Assembly (NCBI GenBank): GCA_014529385.2
Contig: CM043952.1
Span: forward strand, 156,254,057-156,318,056
Direction of reading: 5' to 3'
Source of the DNA: Adiantum capillus-veneris
Lineage: Eukaryota; Streptophyta; Polypodiopsida; Polypodiales; Pteridaceae
Length of the DNA stretch: 64,000 nt
Positions 35,299 through 47,444 of the stretch are shown here, in pieces. Positions within the stretch are counted from its first letter, which is position 1. Every line of letters begins with the position of its first letter. The translations under genes and the position numbers were made by a program. The notes beneath the pieces were generated by a model. The model ran no database searches and had not been told where the DNA came from. It saw only the letters and a program-made list of their open reading frames with translations.

Positions 35299-38200
35299 CT
35301 GCATTTCAAAAAGGAGAACCGACATATGTGGATGCCGATGAAAGACAATTGAGTGGCAAACAAGAAAGAGTCAAAAAATCTACAAAAAAAGGCAGCAACA
35401 AAATACCAATGGAAAGTCAAGGTCATAAGGCCCATAGCCATTACATCCAAGCCTATTCTATCCTTAGACACAGCTACGACTCCATCAACAGTGTCGGCAA
35501 ACCAATTGCTTCTTGCCAAAAAGACAATTAAACAGAGAGCAGTAGAGTTACAGCTGTTACTTGCAAAGAAAGCAGGAAACCTCGACGGCGAATGCCAATA
35601 AGCATCTTGCTTATTCCCTTCTCTTGCACAGCATTAATTTTTCCATGCATTGACCGAGTATGCATAAAGTAGGGCCCCATTAATCGGCCAAGAATTAGCA
35701 CAACTTTTTCAACCTATGCACGACACATACTCCGAGGCGAAACCTTGTTGTCCGGGAGGACTCCGGCTAGGAGGGGGGGGAGGCATTCTAGAGGCAATCT
35801 CAAATGCGGAACCAATGACAGAAACAACAAAAAAGGGCATGATTTTCGACTATTTTAAGGGTTGTTGTTTGATTGCAAAATTTTCTGGAGTAACCCAAGT
35901 ATATATGCCCTTATACAGCATGAATCTACAAGTATATGGGGCCAAACGCCAAATCAAGCCCCTAGGTGTGTGTATATAAGTAGAAATAGCCATTTTTCAG
36001 GCAAAATATTGGTAAAACGAAGAAATCCGGCCACAAAAACTGCATGTGAGTGTATATAATGTGTTGTGTTGATGTTTGTGATTTATTATGATTTTTGGGG
36101 ATTTTCTAGGTTTGATTTGCTATTTTTCTTTTAATTTTGCTAGTTTTTGACAGATAAACTTCAAAAATACAAAAAGCAGGTGAAAAACAGTCGTAATGAA
36201 AAACAAAAAATATGGTGATGATCAGTGACTATAGGACAACCTATGGTACAGTGGGGGTGCAATTATGAGACTAGAGCGGAAAGCGTGTTTTGGCCAGGTT
36301 TTGACCGAAATGCCAAATTTCTAGTAAACAGAGCAAATGGAGTCCAAATCAAGAAATTTTTGAGCCTAAACCGCATCTCGGAAGAAGATAGGAGCACATG
36401 TCAAATTTCATGAAAAGTGGTTTGGGGACCTCCATTATAAGAAATTTTCACCCCATTTTTACCTCATTCTCACTATTGACTTTGTGGAGGGAGCTTCTAC
36501 CACCTAGATCGGATCGACCTTCCAGCAGCTTCTACGACGCGCACATCTACCCGACCAGCTCCAGACATGAGAGGTAGGCTCACCACCTTGAGCTTTTCGC
36601 GCATGTTTGTCGTTATGTCGCGAGAACTAGCGTAGGAGTCACACACAAAGCGAGCGGTAGAGACCTACAGGTAGAGACGGCGGCCTAACGGCTAACCCGA
36701 AAGCAACAAGACTTCATCAGCGGTTTACCCTAGTCTAGGAGACCAATCCTGGATGTCCAAAGGCAGTAGGAAACCATCGGGAAAAACCCTAATTCCCAGA
36801 AACCCGCAAGAGGCCATCAAATGGGAAATCGGCGAAACGGCGACCAAATGCTATCAAAATTCATGGGTAGGAGCATCTCGACATGCTTGACAAGTCTATA
36901 TGACCCGCATGACCAAAAAGTGACCCGAAGTGACACTAAACCTCAGAAACGGCATCAGACACACAAAGCGTCAAAATGCACTTGCGGCCGAACCGCAAGT
37001 CCGTTTGCCACCAAACTTCACGAGCGGCTTTCTTAGACCATCAACAACCAAGTCTATGGTGGTAGACCACCACAAATCATCAAAGGTATGTAAACGCAAC
37101 CAAGGGTGCTTCTAGAGCGACAAATTGCCAAATGGAGCTCCGGTGAAGCCAAAGTCGACAAAAACCATACGGCAAGGATCCCCAAGGGATTGGGAAGCTA
37201 TGGAGACCAACATTGAGAAATTTCATTGCCGAAAAGCACTCCAAAAGTCAGAAAACGGCTCAGAGGCTCTGAAGTCCACACAGGGAGTTATACTCTATCC
37301 ATTTGACTTTTTTGTTGAAATTAGGCTCAAAAGGAACTTAGGGGGCAAAGGGCAAGCACTGGGAGCACTAGCACTTAAAAAATCACCAATAGACATCCTA
37401 CGCGTAGGATGTCTCAAGGGCACTTTTTGGCACAAACCTCAACATTTTTTGTCATGCACATGTTCTGAATGGAATCTACAAGCCATACACCAAGTTTCAT
37501 CACATTTGGACCAGATTTGACCTCATATGCATGGAAAAACCCAAAGTTAGGGCATAGAGGCAATAATGGGCCAAATACCTACCAAATCTTGTCCAAATCC
37601 CATGAAACTTGCACAACACATTCACCAACACATCAACAAACAATCTGTGTGGTCAGGAAGGAAAAAAGATGAAATAGACATCCTACGCGTAGGATGTCTA
37701 ATTGACCTTTTTGGCATGCAAAGGATGTTTTATCATTCCAGATCCAATTACCTCATCATCAAGAGCCCATATGTCAAGTTTGAAGCCATTCTAATCACTT
37801 TTGACGCCCAACACCTTCAAGATACACTTTTTAAGCCCTAAAACACCTCACAGAGCCCTACAAGCATCAAATCTTGTCCAAATTTAAATCCAAGAACATG
37901 GCCATGTTCCATAGGCCAAGGACAACCCACAGAACAAGTTTCATGTCATTTTGATAAAAAATACATCCTACGTGTAGGATGTCTTCAACATAAATTTAGC
38001 CTTCTGTGCAAAAAATGACATCATGGGAGCCAATACCATGGTGCATTGATCCCATATACCAATTTTCAATCCATTTGGACATCAATTGCTACCTATGATG
38101 GACATTCTACCCAAATTGTGACCTAAAGCCTGAATCAGCCCAAAAATCCACTTTTTGATATCCAAATTCAAATCCAAGCATATAGCCATGTTCCATGAGC

Positions 38201-38433
38201 CTTACCCTACCTGCATGACAAGTATGAACCAATTCTGATGAAAAAGACATCCTACGCGTAGGATGTCTAGATGGAAATTTTTGGCCAGATTTGCAATGTG
38301 AGCACATGCACAGCTTCACAAGTTCCTTTTAAGCTTTAATTTCAAATTTCAAGTCATTTGGATAAGTAAAACTTAGTTTCGCAGCTAATATGGAAAAAAC
38401 GCTAACTTTGGACTACTGAGTGCAACAGGATCT
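35299..38433 (+). other. gypsy-1 spacer between pol block and ORF3
   Basis: About 3.1 kb with no recognisable gene; the first 300 bp may be decayed pol tail. It contains a purine run AGGAGGGGGGGGAGG (35,769-35,783) resembling the 3' polypurine tract, then a palindrome array at 37,391-38,268. It ends 166 bp after the array at the ORF3 start codon. Confidence 0.75.
37391..38268. repeat. gypsy-1 second palindrome array, spacing 285/285/284 bp
   Basis: The 24-bp palindrome of the leader recurs at 37,391, 37,676, 37,961 (one end base and one centre base changed) and 38,245. Start-to-start distances are 285, 285 and 284 bp. Intervening sequence is similar only in outline (phrases such as CAAGTTTCAT and CAAATC recur), so these are ancient tandem units whose palindrome alone stayed intact. 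Confidence 0.95.
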
Positions 38434-41400
38434 ATGGCAGCCTCGAAGTCACCGGTAAAGAAGAAAAGAATGACAATCAAAGATTATCTGGACGAGGTGG
38501 AACCCTTTGTCATTCCAGAAGGAACATTAAAGCCCACCAGCACCTGGATACAAGAGGATCTGTTAGAGTCCAATGACCTAAAGAATTACCAGGGAGTGTT
38601 CAAAGACAATGAAGGCAATGTAATAGAGCTACCGATGCTTCCAAGAGAGCTCAATGAATTTGTACGAAGCAAAATGGCTGGCTACTTGGAGAAAATTGAC
38701 CTCCATAACTACTTTGAAGCAATACCAACAGGGGTGGACATCAAAAGAGTATGGGAGTTTGTAACAAGCATGAAAGAGGATGGAGTAGCCAAGGTGACAG
38801 ATTTACAAGGCAGACCAAATACAGAGATCATAATCACGGAGCGGGTTGTAGCCCATGTACTAGACCTCTCCAATGAGTGGGACAGCATAACAAAAAGAAG
38901 GGATGAAGTCAAAGTGTACAAAGAGAAAAAGGCAAATTACACCTTTGAAGACATTGCCAACCCAAAGGTGGCAATTATGAGCCAATTGTACAACCAGTAC
39001 TTCCACATGTGCACTAAGAGGCCACAGAAGTACAGGATTCCGCCAGGTGCAATTGCCACAACGTTTACTTGGGAAATGACAAAAGGCACCCCAAAGATAA
39101 TCAACCATGCGGCATACATACATGACAACTTGGTAAAGATGGGCAACAAAAATCCAACCTACATAGTGCCAGGAGAACTGATCACCAAGGTGGTATATGG
39201 GACACTACACGCTAAAGGAAGGTGGCCTGACCCCCCATCTCAGAGAGAGTAAAAGAAGACAAGGAAGATGAGCCGCAAAGGGCACCAAGGGTGGCTACGA
39301 GATTGAAGAGACGGCTGGCGCCAGTTGAAGAGGAGCAACCCGAGCAGAAAAAAGGAAAGAAAGAGTTTGCTCAAGTGTCGGCCAAAGAAACCAGGTCCCA
39401 GAAAGCGGCAAGACTCGAGAGGCTGATGGAGAGTTTCCAAGCAGAAAGAGCCCTCAAAGGTGATTTAAACGAACTATGGAAGCCATCTCTCGAGTCTATG
39501 TCCGGATCATCCAGAAGAGAGCAAAGGGACCGCTTTGAAGATTATATCAAGAATTTCGAGATTCTTGATGCTGCAGCGGAAAACATTCCCCATGTCCCTT
39601 TCACCGAGGAGGAAGTGGAGCAGGTAAGGCAGACACTGCTAAATGAACAAGAAAGCCAAGAAAGGGAAAGGAAAACAAAAGCAGAGAGGGACCTAAAGGG
39701 CAAACCGGCAGCTTTACTAGATAGCCCTAAACCCAGCCCACCGCCATCACCACCTCCTACCAGCCTTCCACCAGAAGATAAAGAGGCTGAGGACAAACAA
39801 GATGAAAGGCAAGCTGAGAAGCAAGAGCAAAGGCAGGAACCTGAGCCAAAGGAAGAGGCCAAGCTTGAGTCTGAGCAAAAAGGATTAGATGAGGCCTATT
39901 ATGCATTTTTGGACCTGCTAGTTGCAGGCTATACAAAGGAAGAAGCCACCATAGTCGCATTCGACTTGGCGAGGACAGAGCATAAAGAACAGATGCAAGA
40001 CATCCGACTAGTGGAACTTAAATAAATTTCTACAGACACTATAGACCTGTACCCGCCCTCTAATGACTGGGACGTGGTAATGACAAAGCTAGCCGGATTG
40101 CGAACACAATCCATGGCTTCAGAGAAAGAGATGACAACTCTCAAAGCCACTGAAGAACATATCAAAAAGCAAGTGGATTCTCTGCAGGCACAAAGCCAAA
40201 GGCAAAAAGAGAGAGAAGATGACCTGCAGGTCAGCTTGGCAACGTCTCTACAAAACTGCCAAGCAATGGAAGAAGCAAATGAGGCAGCAGCAAAAAGAAT
40301 ACAAGCAGCTGAAGAAGAGTGTCTGCAGCTCAGCAAGTCATTGCGAGATGCCGAAAGAGAAAGGGATAATCTGACACTACAGCTGGCCGAAGAATCGAAA
40401 GAAGTAGAGGCCATGAGAAATGCCAAGGAAAAAGCAGAGATAGAACAAGAAGCAAGCCTGGATGAAGTCCTTGAGCTCAAGGACCAATTGAAAGTCAAAG
40501 ATCAAACCATCCAGAGGCTGTGAGCATCACCTGCTAGAGTCAGAGCTATGAGCTCGACTCAAATCATTTCTGAGAGTCAACTATATGAAGAGAAAATGCA
40601 AGAACTTCAGAAGGAGCTGAATCTCAAGAAAAAGTAGAGGTTAATGATGGTTGAAGGTTCTATCGTAATGCAAACAAGAATGGAGGACAACCAAAAAGCC
40701 CTACAAGAAGAAGTGGAAAGCATAAAGAAAAAGCTTGAGGAGGCGGAAAGAGTAAACGCTGAACTTAATGACCTCCTCGTGAATATGGGCGGAGAAGCTG
40801 AAGCGGAAAAGAAAACACTCCTCAGGCAAATTGAGGAGTTAAAAGGCCAGCAACAAGAAGAGGTAGAAATCTCAGGGCCAGCCGCCAATGAGGGCATCGA
40901 CCTCAAAAATGTGGCAGATCCTGTGGACACACCCATGCAAGAGGAAAGCATAGCAGGATCCTCTCAAGAGCCGCAGGATCTAACACAAGACGAAGAGGAA
41001 AAATCGAGTAAGGCAATAGAGGAAGAGCTAAGAGAAAGCACGAAGGAAGCCTTGGAATGGGAGCAGAGGGTCTTCAAATCTATGACAATTCAGAAGATCG
41101 ACGCCAGCAATCTCAAGCACGAGTGGCTTCAACCCTCTCTCCCATATCCATTGCTGAAATATGAGGCAACAACAATCAACAAGCGGATCAGAGAAGAGCC
41201 AACGGTACCTCTCTACAATGCAGACACCTCGAAGCTAGAAGGAGTTAAGCTTATAGTAGATTCTCAGCCAAAGTGGAGGAAGGCTTGGCTTACCAAGTAC
41301 CCACAATACCTAATCCACTTGGTAGAGGCACCTAAACATATCAGGGACAACCTAAGCTTCTGTCCTCTACCAAGGGTTAGGACGTAGAAGGCACAAGAAA

Positions 41401-41843
41401 TTTTGCAAAGAAGCCAACCCACTTGGCTGAATTACCCAAAGTTGCCGGGCGTGAAGTCAGGTGAGAGAATAAGTGTCCAATACATGGTGAAAACCCTAAA
41501 GGGCGCCATAAAGTTGTTTACTGGCTCACCTGAACTTACATGCATTATGATGAGGAAAATTTGCAGAACCATCCTAGCAGTGTTCGAGACCTTCAAGCCA
41601 GGCCAGGTGACCGACAGCATATTCTTCTTCCAGGATACATACAGATGTGCTTATGATCTGTCAGGTCAGCCTTCGAAGGAGGTGATACATGCGCTGTATC
41701 AAAGAATCATGTTTCTACCATCCTATCACCTCCAAGCTTTTGAAGAGGCATTCTATACGGGGTTCTTCACCATGAATACAGATATCTTTGGCCCAACAAT
41801 GCTGAACCTGCATGCCAGGTACGAATCACTGCTAAAGATGTGA
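38434..41843 (+). pseudogene. gypsy-1 ORF3: globular domain, coiled coil, C-terminal domain
   Basis: Starts at ATG 38,434. The first ~270 residues are globular (RVWEFVTSMKEDGVAKVTDL, then ERVVAHVLDLSNEW). They vaguely resemble the 'putative plant transposon protein' domain found in plant gypsy elements, a tentative match. After a frame change at the C6 run (39,229-39,234) comes a Pro/Glu/Lys/Gln-rich stretch with a DEAYYAFLDLLVAGYTKEEA segment. Long heptad-rich coiled coil follows (40,074-40,950), then a C-terminal domain with EWLQPSLPYPLL, KYPQYLIHLVEAP and FFFQDTYRCAYDLSG. Stops occur at 40,023, 40,521, 40,635 and 41,385. No signal peptide or membrane segment is visible, so it does not look like an envelope. 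Its position fits the extra ORF of OTA elements. Confidence 0.75.
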
Positions 41844-41895
41844 GAAACGATAAGATGAAGCAGCTGATCAAGGCCATGTCGGGGACGACATGAAT

Positions 41896-41911
41896 AAGGA
41901 GGGGGGGGGGA
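41896..41911 (+). other. gypsy-1 polypurine tract
   Basis: AAGGAGGGGGGGGGGA ends directly at the 3' LTR and primes plus-strand DNA synthesis. Confidence 0.93.
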
Positions 41912-42847
41912 TGTTAGAAGCTGGACACACCCGACGGTATCTAACTACTCGGAGGACTATTATTTTTGTAATTATTCATTCATTGAGGAAAACCCGATTT
42001 TTCACCTTGTAAATATTGGGACTTACAGAAGTTTCCAGATTGTATCCCAGTTTTGATAGTTAGATTGAGTAGATGGTTGATTTTGGAACTTTAGGGTTTG
42101 AGACATTGTAAGGTATATATACCACTTTTTGACCTTAATGAAAAACCTTTTTGTCATTTTACAACAAGTTTAAAGTCTGTGAGTGAGCGTACTGTGTACG
42201 AGAGAGAGAGAGTGTGAGCTTCATCTTGACGCTATGTGTGCTAAGGTGCTCAGAATCGAGTGCGCAGAAGTGCAGCGTGTCGCCCCCGACTAGAGCTACA
42301 CGTCGATACCAACATTGCGCGCGTACGGTCCGGCTTTGCGAGCTCCTTCTACGAGCTTCATCGGTTGTTTGGGTGAGCATACGTTGTCCGATTTTGCATT
42401 GTAACATATCCACGCGTTCACATTGAGTAGAACTATACATTAGGCACTTTAGATTTCAAAAACGAAGACCTTCAGATTTCGGCCAGACATCCGACGTGTT
42501 TCTGCACCGGGTGTTTTGGGTCGTGATTCTGGTTCATAGACCTTAGGGAGAGCAGCCTATTGGTATTAGTAGGGTCTCCTTCAAGTTCTATGGTGTTTCG
42601 AGATTGTTTGATGGGTGTTCGGCTCTAGAAAGCATTGTAGGAAGTTTCCTCTTTTGCACTCTTGAAGGCTGTGACTTAGACAAATGGTAGAGACCTCGGT
42701 AGGAATTAGTTAGGAGTCGATCGAGTGTAGGTTGACACCTTATGCTTGCTTCCACGTGCCTGCGGGTCGAGCTTGGTCCTTAGCTGACATTACATGTTAG
42801 GTGAGTTCTCGCTATGCTGACGTCCGTCGCGGCATATCCGTCCAACA
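41912..42847 (+). repeat. gypsy-1 3' LTR
   Basis: 936 bp, TGTTAGAAGC to CCAACA, followed by the ACTAC duplication at 42,848-42,852. It differs from the 5' LTR by scattered substitutions and a longer GA run, so the insertion is not recent. Confidence 0.95.
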
Positions 42848-45604
42848 ACTACCAACATTGGAAGATGCAGATTGAAGACTATCTCTACCAGAAGGACCTC
42901 TATTTGCCACTAGGCAGTCTTGCGAAGAAGCCTGCAACAATGGCAGATGAAGCATGGATTGTCCTTGATCTAAAGGCACTGGGAACAATCCGGTTAAGCT
43001 TGGTGTCAACGGTGGCATTCAATGTTTCGGAGATGAAGACCACGGAGGACTTGATGAAGTCACTTGACGACTTCTACGAGAAACCATCAGCATCCAATAA
43101 GGTATTTCTTATGAAGCGCTTGTTCAATCTAAAGATGGCAGAGAATGGTTCAATTTCAGAACACCTAAATGACTTTAACACAAACATAAGTCAACTTCGA
43201 TCGGTGAAAATAAATTTCGATGACGAAGTGCGAGCTCTCCTTATACTATCATCTCTATCGGATAGTTGGGACAGCCTTGTGATGGCTGTAAGTAATTCTA
43301 TCTCTGGCGCAAATACTCTTAAGTTTGATGATGTTGTGGGTGTTCTCCTAAGCGAGGAAATGCGAAGGAGAAGCACAGGAGAATCATCAAGTGTTGCACT
43401 ATCAGTGGAAACAAGAGGAAGGCTTAAGGAGAGGTTCAAAAACTGAAAGGGTCGTGATCGCTCAAGGCGGAGCAAGTCACGCACAAAGTCAGTTCTTGAA
43501 TGTTGGAACTACGGCAAGAAGGGCCACGTCAAGAAGGATTGTTGTTCCAAGAAGAAGAAGGAGACAGAGTCTCAAGACAACAAGCCAACATCGGAGGCCA
43601 ATGTGGCAGGTAAAGTAGAGCAAGATGCTCTAATTCTCTCATTAGACAATATGTCTAATTCCTGGATAGTAGATTCGGGGGATTCATTCCATGCGACACC
43701 ACACAAGCAACATTTCCAAGACTACACCAAAGGTAATTTTGGGTATGTATACTTGGGAGATGATGAAGCTTGTGAGATTGTCGGCAAAGGTACAGTTTTC
43801 GTCAAAACTGCTAACGGAAATGAATGGAAGCTTAAAGATGTTAGGCATGTTCCTTCTCTTCGCAAAAATTTAATCTCTACAGGACAATTGGATGATGAAG
43901 GTCACAACATTGCATTCTAAAACAAACGGTGGAAGATCTCAAAGGGATCTTTGGTGGTTGCCAAGGGAGAAAAGGTCGGTACACTTTACTTGTGTACTGT
44001 TAGCACGCAACCTTCAGCTTGTGCAGCAACTACAGAAGTTGACAGTGCAGTGTGGCACTACCTGCTTGGGCATATGAGTGCCAAAGGAATGAAAATCCTT
44101 CAAACAAAGAAGCTTCTACCAGGTTTGAAAGAAGTGGACTTAGAGTTCTGTGAAGATTGTGTTTATGGTAAACAAAAGAGGGTAAAATTTCAAAAACCAG
44201 GAAATGAAAGAAAATATAAAAAACTTGAGTTGGTTCATTCTGATGTTTGGGGTCCTGCAAGTACACCATCACTTGGTGGCTAATTGTACTATGTAACATT
44301 CATAGACGATGCGACTAGAAAAACATGGGTTTATGTCATGAAGAATAAGTCCGATGTATTTTCCATATTTCAAAGCTGGAAAGCCTTTGTGGAGAATGAA
44401 ACAGGTACCAAGGTAAAATGCCTCAGATCCGACAATGGAGGCGAATATTGCAGCCAAGCTTTTGAAAGCTTTTGTGCTAGCAATGGCATTTGGAGGCAAA
44501 GGAAAACCCCAAGGACACCTCAACAAAATGGGATTTCAGAAAGGATGAACAGGACAATCATGGAGCGAGCACGAAGCATGCAGCTACATGTAGGCCTACC
44601 GCTTGAGCTTTGGGCGGAAGCTGTAAGTACGTCTGTGTACTTAATTAATCGATCACCCTCAACGGCATTGGATGGGGAAGTTTCAGAAGAGGCATGGACA
44701 GGTAAACCGGTGAATTATGCATTTCTCAAAGTGTTTGGGTGTGAGGCTTTCATGCACATAGATAGAAGCCTAAGATCAAAGCTAGATGCAAAGTCCAAAA
44801 AGTGTTTCTTCATTGGCTATGGAGAAGGTGATTTTGGGTATCGCCTATGGAATCCTGAAGATGGTAAAATCTTAAGGAGTAGGGATGTAATTTTTAACGA
44901 ACAAAATATGTACAAAGATTACTTGGAAAGAAAACAAACAAAAGAAACAGGTGATGAGTACATGGAGCTTGAGGACGGTGAAGACTCAAGGACTGCAAAT
45001 GGTGACAATGTCAACCAAATGAGGAGCCTCAACCTATTCCCCGAAGATCTACAAGAGCAAGTAGACCTCCAGAAAGGTTTTTTCCTTCCTTCAACCATCT
45101 CTTGATCTCAGATTCTGGAGAGTCGGAATCATACGAAGAAGCTATTCAACATGAATCCAAAGAAGAATGGACGAAGAGCATGCAAGTGGAGATGGACTCA
45201 CTACATCGTAACCAAACATGGGAGAGTTGGTTGAGTTGCCTAAAGGTAAGCGGGCACTTCAAAACAAATGGGTGTACAAGGTGAAGGAAGAAGAAGGTGG
45301 GAAGAAAAGGTACAAGTATAGGCTTGTGGTAAAAGGGTTTTTTCAAAAGAAAGGTATTGACTTCAATGAAATATTTTCTCCTGTTGTAAAAATGAACTCA
45401 ATTAGGTTTGTCTTAACCCTTGTGGCTGCTCATGATCTAAATCTTGAGCAAATGGATGTAAATACGGCATTCCCTCACGGTGACTTAGAGGAGGAAATCT
45501 ACATGCTTCAACCAAAGGGGTATAAAGTAAAAGATAAGGAGAAAATGGTTTGCAGATTAAAGAAGAGCTTGAATGGTTTAAAGCAAGCATCAAGACAATG
45601 GTAG
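42848..45604 (+). pseudogene. copia-1 gag-protease-integrase-RT, broken
   Basis: Resumes copia gag at ACTACCAACATTGG. Gag carries the UBN2-like region (AENGSISEHLNDFN) and a zinc knuckle with CWNYGKKGHVKKDC. Protease has WIVDSGDSFHATP, where the usual third residue after Asp is Ala. Integrase has the H2C2 finger (HYLLGH, CEDC) and the Asp-Asp-Glu triad in HSDVWG, RSDNGGEY and ISERMNR. RT begins with NKWVYKVKEEEGG and EQMDVNTAFPHGDLEEEIYM. Stops are at 43,444 (TGA), 43,918 (TAA), 44,281 (TAA) and 45,602 (TAG). A deletion relative to copia-2 near 45,012 and an insertion near 45,222 change frame. Confidence 0.93.
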
Positions 45605-45661
45605 ATGTTGGATCATGGATCTACAAGATGCAACTCGGATCATTGTGTCTAAACGAAGAAT

Positions 45662-46657
45662 TTGCGAGATGGGAAGTTCATCATCCTAATGTTGTATGTT
45701 GATGACATGCTGATTGCAAGTGCTAACATGCAGGACATCAAAGACCTAAAAGAGGAGCTGTCTAAATCTTTTTCAATGAAAGATTTAGGTGCTGCAAAGA
45801 GGATACTTGGTATGAAAATATCAAGGGACAGGACAAAGAAGACAATAAAGCTATCTCAAGAGGATTACATCAAGAAGGTACTAGAAAGGTTTGCAATGCA
45901 AAATGCAAAACCAGTTTCTACACCTTTGGCTAGTCACTTTAAACTAACGAAGGATATGTGTCCAAAGACACAAGAGGAGATAGCCTATATGTCTAAAGTT
46001 CCATATGCTACGGCGGTAGGTTCTCTAATGTATGCTATGGTCTGGACAAGGCCAGACATTGCACATGCAGTGGGATTTGTGAGTAGGTTCATGGAAAACC
46101 CAGGTAAAGAGCATTTGCAAGCTGTGAAGTGGATACTTAGGTATCTAAAAGGGACAACAACAAATGCTTTGTATTTTGGAGGAACTGATATTTTTCTAGA
46201 AGGGTATGCTGATGCAGATATGGCAGGTGACAAAGATACTCGAAGGAGCACTACTGGCTATGTGTTCACCGTTGGAGGCACAACAGTAAGCTGGGCTTCA
46301 AAGTTGCAGAAAGTGGTCTCACTTTCTACCATGGAAGCAGAGTATATAGCAATGACGGAGGCAAGCAAAGAAATTCTGTGGCTTCACAGATTCTTAGAAG
46401 AGCTTGGATTCAAACAAGACAATTGTGTCTTGTACAGTGATAGCCAAAGTGCTATTCATCTTGCGAAGAACTTAGACTTTCATTCAAGGACAAAGCACAT
46501 TGAGGTGAGATATCACTTCATTCCGAGTCTTTTGGAAGAGGGACAGCTAAAGCTAGGAAAGGTGAATACAAGTGAAAATCCTGCAGACATGTTTACAAAG
46601 GTGGTCAACAAGGAGAAGTTAAGCTTTTGCTCATCTTCAATCGGCATTCAAGGATAA
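45662..46657 (+). pseudogene. copia-1 reverse transcriptase end and RNase H
   Basis: An open 331-residue stretch continues RT with the catalytic LMLYVDDMLIA at its start. It then has VGSLMYAMVWTRPDIAHAVG and ends in the copia RNase H with GYADADMAGD, TVSWASKLQKVVSLSTMEAE and YSDSQSAIHLAKN. It is separated from the upstream RT by the stop at 45,602. This is the best preserved coding stretch of copia-1. Confidence 0.93.
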
Positions 46658-46705
46658 GAAGCCATGATGGAAAGCAGTCACAGGTTTGGTTTGGAGATCA
46701 GTCTC

Positions 46706-46717
46706 CAAGTGGGAGAT
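46706..46717 (+). other. copia-1 polypurine tract
   Basis: The purine-rich AAGTGGGAGA just before the 3' LTR is the usual copia plus-strand primer. Confidence 0.85.
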
Positions 46718-47439
46718 TGTTAAGTATGGAGCTTGATTTACCCTTGTAATTTTCTTTGGTAAAAGCGTACATTTGTAAGTCCCCCATTATGAGGAGAAGC
46801 CATCGTGCATGAAGAAAAATCACTCACCGGAAACGAAAATTTTCACGGCCAAGAATCAGGGGCAACTTTAGGGGCCTCGCTGGAATATTCGTTTTCGCCG
46901 GAATATTATGGCCGGACGGCGGCCGAAAAGTGGTTGGAAAACAACCGTCAGTTGGCCGGTAGCCAATGGCCGTTGGCCGGTGGCCGTTGGCCAAATTCAA
47001 AAGCGAATTTTTCTACACAAAGGCGGCCACACATGGGCGGATTGGAGGGTCTGATTTGGACTTATTCACACAAGGGCGGCTACACATGGCTGCATCTCAT
47101 AAGAGAGGGAAGCCCTTTTGGCCTATAAAAGGAGGCCATTTCTACACACATTTCATAGTGTGAAGTTGATGCAACAAGGTGAGTGTGAGGTGGTGAGAGT
47201 GAAGCAAGGCGGGAGCTCCATTAAGGGTATAATCCCTTTGTAAACTACTTCTTGTTTTGAAGTACTAAAGCCATTGAGTGGCTGCTTTCCCATGGACGTA
47301 GCCCACATTGGGTGAACCACGTATATCGTGTGTACTCTCTCTCTCTCTCTCTACTCTATAATCTCATGTATGTAAATCTGTCTCTCTCCATTAAGTAATC
47401 TACTCAATTATCTATTTAGCTACGTCTCATTTCCTAACA
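46718..47439 (+). repeat. copia-1 3' LTR
   Basis: 722 bp, TGTTAAG to CCTAACA, with TATAAAA at 47,124. Directly followed by GACAT (47,440-47,444). Confidence 0.96.
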
Positions 47440-47444
47440 GACAT

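Larger units (their letters stand above)
23047..42847 (+). mobile_element. Ty3/gypsy LTR retrotransposon gypsy-1 (19.8 kb, OTA/Athila-Tat-like)
   Basis: A very large, structurally complete gypsy element: LTRs of 932 and 936 bp (TGTTAG...CCAACA), tRNA-Asp primer site, 2.1-kb leader with palindromes, gag, pol in the order protease-RT-RNase H-integrase, a second protease-like domain, a 2.8-kb spacer with a second palindrome array, a third ORF block of 3.4 kb, and a polypurine tract. ACTAC flanks both ends. The primer site, size and extra ORF after integrase are typical of the Athila/Tat (OTA) branch of plant gypsy elements; the assignment is by general resemblance. All coding regions carry stops or frameshifts, and the LTRs differ by scattered substitutions, so the insertion is old. 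Confidence 0.95.
22196..47439 (+). mobile_element. Ty1/copia LTR retrotransposon copia-1, split by gypsy-1
   Basis: A complete element bounded by LTRs that start TGTTAAG and end CCTAACA, with the 5-bp duplication GACAT on both sides. Without the 19.8-kb gypsy-1 insertion and its duplicated ACTAC it is about 5.4 kb, normal for plant copia elements. Internal order is PBS, gag, protease, integrase, reverse transcriptase, RNase H, polypurine tract. This order (integrase before RT) defines copia. The gag region (with DLYLPL and a KKPATM segment) suggests the Tork/Tnt1 lineage, an inference from general resemblance. Coding lesions: stops at 43,444, 43,918, 44,281 and 45,602, frameshifts near 45,015 and 45,222, and the protease motif DSGD instead of DSGA. 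Confidence 0.95.

Noticed and set aside
37391-38268. CRISPR-like regularly spaced palindromic repeats
   Set aside because: Spacing is ~285 bp rather than 30-40 bp, the sites lie inside a plant retrotransposon, and no Cas-like gene is present.
38434-41843. Retroviral envelope gene in gypsy-1
   Set aside because: No signal peptide, membrane-spanning segment or cleavage-type motif is visible; the block is charged and coiled-coil.
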